A DNA stretch of 64,000 nucleotides from Annona cherimola. Its lineage: Eukaryota > Streptophyta > Magnoliopsida > Magnoliales > Annonaceae. The stretch lies in assembly GCA_030490835.1 (NCBI GenBank), contig CM059975.1:53249174-53313173 (forward strand). Direction: 5' to 3'. The number at the start of each line of letters is the position of its first letter. Positions within the stretch are counted from its first letter, which is position 1. Made by a program: the position numbers and the translations under genes. Under the pieces are notes generated by a model. That model had not been told where the DNA came from. It saw only the letters and a list, made by a program, of their open reading frames with translations, and did not search any database. Shown here in pieces: positions 62,151-64,000 of the stretch.

Positions 62151-64000
62151 AAAGTTAATCTAAGATAATTTTAATGACACTAATCAAGATCGTAAACTTG
62201 TACTCATGAGTTGGGCCTCAATACGTCGATTTGATGGTTCGTATTTTAACTTTAAAATAAAAAATTATTAAACCGGTAGTTCAAAATATTAATAATTGAA
62301 TTTTATTTAATAATTATTTTGTTAAATTAATAGATTAAATCAGTTAATCTAAGATAATTTTTTAATGACAGTAATCAACATCGTAGAACTGTACTCAAGG
62401 GTTGGGCCTCAATACAAACAAATAATTTGTTATTATTTTAAATTAAAAATAAAATTATTTGAACTGTAGTTCAGAATTTTGATAATGAAATTTTTATTTA
62501 ATAACTATTTTGTAAAATTAATGGATTGAAAAGTTAATCTAAGATAATTTTAATGACACTAATCAAGATCGTAAACTTGTACCCACGAGTTGGGCCTCAA
62601 TACGTCGATTTGATGGTTCGTATTTTAACTTTAAAATAAAAAATTATTTAACCGGTAGTTCAAAATATAAATAATTGAATTTTATTTAATAATTATTTTG
62701 TTAAATTAATAGATTAAATCAATTAATCTAAGATAATTTTTTAATGACAGTAATCAACATCGTAGAACTGTACTCAAGGGTTGGGCCTCAATACAAACAA
62801 ATAATTTGTTATTATTTTAAATTAAAAATAAAATTATTTGAACTGTAGTTCAGAATTTTGATAATTAAATTTTTATTTAATAACTATTTTGTAAAATTAA
62901 TGGATTGAAAAGTTAATCTAAGATAATTTTAATGACACTAATCAAGATCGTAAACTTGTACTCATGAGTTGGGCCTCAATACGTCGATTTGATGGTTCGT
63001 ATTTTAACTTTAAAATAAAAAATTATTAAACCGGTAGTTCAAAATATTAATAATTGAATTTTATTTAATAATTATTTTTTTAAATTAATAGATTAAATCA
63101 ATTAATCTAAGATAATTTTTTAATGACAGTAATCAAGATCGTAGAACTGTACTCAAGGGTTGGGCCTCAATACAAACAAATAATTTGTTATTATTTTAAA
63201 TTAAAAATAAAATTATTTGAACTGTAGTTCAGAATTTTGATAATTAAATTTTTATTTAATAACTATTTTGTAAAATTAATGGATTGAAAAGTTAATCTAA
63301 GATAATTTTAATGACACTAATCAAGATCGTAAACTTGTACTCATGAGTTGGGCCTCAATACGTCAATTTGATGGTTCGTATTTTAACTTTAAAATAAAAA
63401 ATTATTAAACCGGTAGTTCAAAATATTAATAATTGAATTTTATTTAATAATTATTTTTTTAAATTAATAGATTAAATCAATTAATCTAAGATAATTTTTT
63501 AATGACAGTAATCAACATCGTAGAACTGTACTCAAGGGTTGGGCCTCAATACAAACAAATAATTTGTTATTATTTTAAATTAAAAATAAAATTATTTGAA
63601 CTGTAGTTCAGAATTTTGATAATTAAATTTTTATTTAATAACTATTTTGTAAAATTAATGGATTGAAAAGTTAATCTAAGATAATTTTAATGACACTAAT
63701 CAAGATCGTAAACTTGTACCCATGAGTTGGGCCTCAATACGTCGATTTGATGGTTCGTATTTTAACTTTAAAATAAAAAATTATTTAACCGGTAGTTCAA
63801 AATATAAATAATTGAATTTTATTTAATAATTATTTTGTTAAATTAATAGATTAAATCAATTAATCTAAGATAATTTTTTAATGACAGTAATCAACATCGT
63901 AGAACTGTACTCAAGGGTTGGGCCTCAATACAAACAAATAATTTGTTATTATTTTAAATTAAAAATATAAAATTATTTGAACTGTAGTTCAGAATTTTGA
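62150..64000 (+). repeat. A'-B dimers running to the window edge
   Basis: Continuation of the late A'-B type with 'acccacgag' at 62581 and 'gtcaatttg' at 63362 (2464-bp offsets). One A' near 63140 has 'aatcaagatcgtagaactg', regaining the GATC of type A. A two-base insertion gives 'aaaaatataaaatt' at about 63962. The array is cut by the window end within an A' monomer. Confidence 0.82.
63848..63866. repeat. Inverted repeat AGATTAA-ATCAA-TTAATCT in A'
   Basis: Seven-base perfect arms at the same monomer position as the dyads in A (1555-1573) and B (1368-1383). In A' copies the loop varies ('atcag', 'atcaa') while the arms are mostly kept. Confidence 0.7.

Larger units (their letters stand above)
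1..64000 (+). repeat. Satellite DNA array filling the whole window (about 337 monomers of ~190 bp)
   Basis: The full window is a continuous head-to-tail array. Landmarks such as 'gttgggcctcaatac' and 'tctaagataatttt' recur about every 188-193 bp from the first to the last line, always on this strand, and I saw no inverted block, foreign insertion or unique spacer. Two monomer classes alternate, giving a 381-bp (A-B) or 379-bp (A'-B) dimer. Composition is about 77% AT. All three frames of both strands close within each monomer, so no coding role is supported. Family knowledge: long AT-rich tandem arrays with higher-order repeats are typical of eukaryotic centromeric or pericentromeric heterochromatin. 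That location, and the host, are inferred. Both array ends lie outside the window, so total array size is unknown. Confidence 0.98.

Noticed and set aside
1..64000. Possible protein-coding frames, since the 381-bp A-B dimer is divisible by three and could carry a repeating open frame
   Set aside because: All three + frames close near 'ttaatggattagaaagttaatctaag' in B, and all three - frames close in its complement. The longest open runs are about 50 codons inside a monomer and have no start, ribosome signal or independent support.
1..64000. CRISPR array (regular repeats with spacers)
   Set aside because: The unit is about 190 bp with no unique spacers; repeats are contiguous and diverge along their full length, as in satellite DNA.
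1..64000. Assigning the satellite to a named family or species from its AT-rich dimer structure
   Set aside because: I do not recognise the sequence with certainty, and similar monomer lengths occur in insects, nematodes and plants. A database search with the dimer consensus would be needed.
1..64000. TATA-like and -10-like strings ('tataat', 'tataaaa') as promoters
   Set aside because: They arise by chance in DNA that is about 77% AT and are repeated with the monomer; no downstream gene exists.

Overview
The whole window is one uninterrupted tandem satellite DNA array. Every stretch I read from base 1 to base 64000 is a head-to-tail copy of a monomer of about 190 bp, all in the same orientation. 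There is no protein-coding gene, RNA gene, transposon or unique spacer. A hand count of one monomer gives about 23% GC. An AT-rich satellite of this length with nested higher-order repeats (HORs) points to centromeric or pericentromeric heterochromatin of a eukaryote. The sequence does not tell me which organism; insect, other invertebrate or plant would all fit.

The basic unit is a dimer of two diverged monomers. Type A is 193 bp and type B is 188 bp, so the A-B dimer is 381 bp. A third type, A', is a 191-bp derivative of A and forms a 379-bp dimer with B. A and B share a GC-richer core of about 51 bp (for example 64-114 in A and 254-304 in B) inside very AT-rich flanks. A short dyad, GATTAA/TTAATC or AGATTAA/TTAATCT, sits just upstream of the core in many monomers of all three types.

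Subfamilies and HOR periods change along the window. At 0-3.4 kb there is a clean 1524-bp HOR of 4 A-B dimers, with B monomers carrying 'gggccac'. At 3.4-14 kb A' and chimeric A/B monomers appear, giving odd-numbered HORs (1691 bp, 9 monomers) and small deletions (a 1706-bp and a nested 491-bp unit). At 14-19 kb periods are 2286, 1524 and 762 bp. At 19-28 kb a block of about 3.8 kb is duplicated, and its second copy has gained one dimer and then two dimers. At 27-36 kb the main HOR is 1140 bp (6 monomers), with a deleted 725-bp unit inside. At 36-47 kb a 9-monomer 1710-bp HOR occurs, one copy carrying an exact 150-bp internal duplication. At 47-64 kb long recent duplications (3232, 3032 and 2085/2464 bp) are built of A'-B dimers plus seven B/A' chimeric monomers.

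The pattern is what repeated unequal crossover and segmental amplification would produce. The left part is a mosaic dominated by A. The right part is dominated by A' and 'aaaccggtag' B monomers, with very similar units, and looks most recently amplified. The duplications could in part be assembly effects, which only long reads can exclude.
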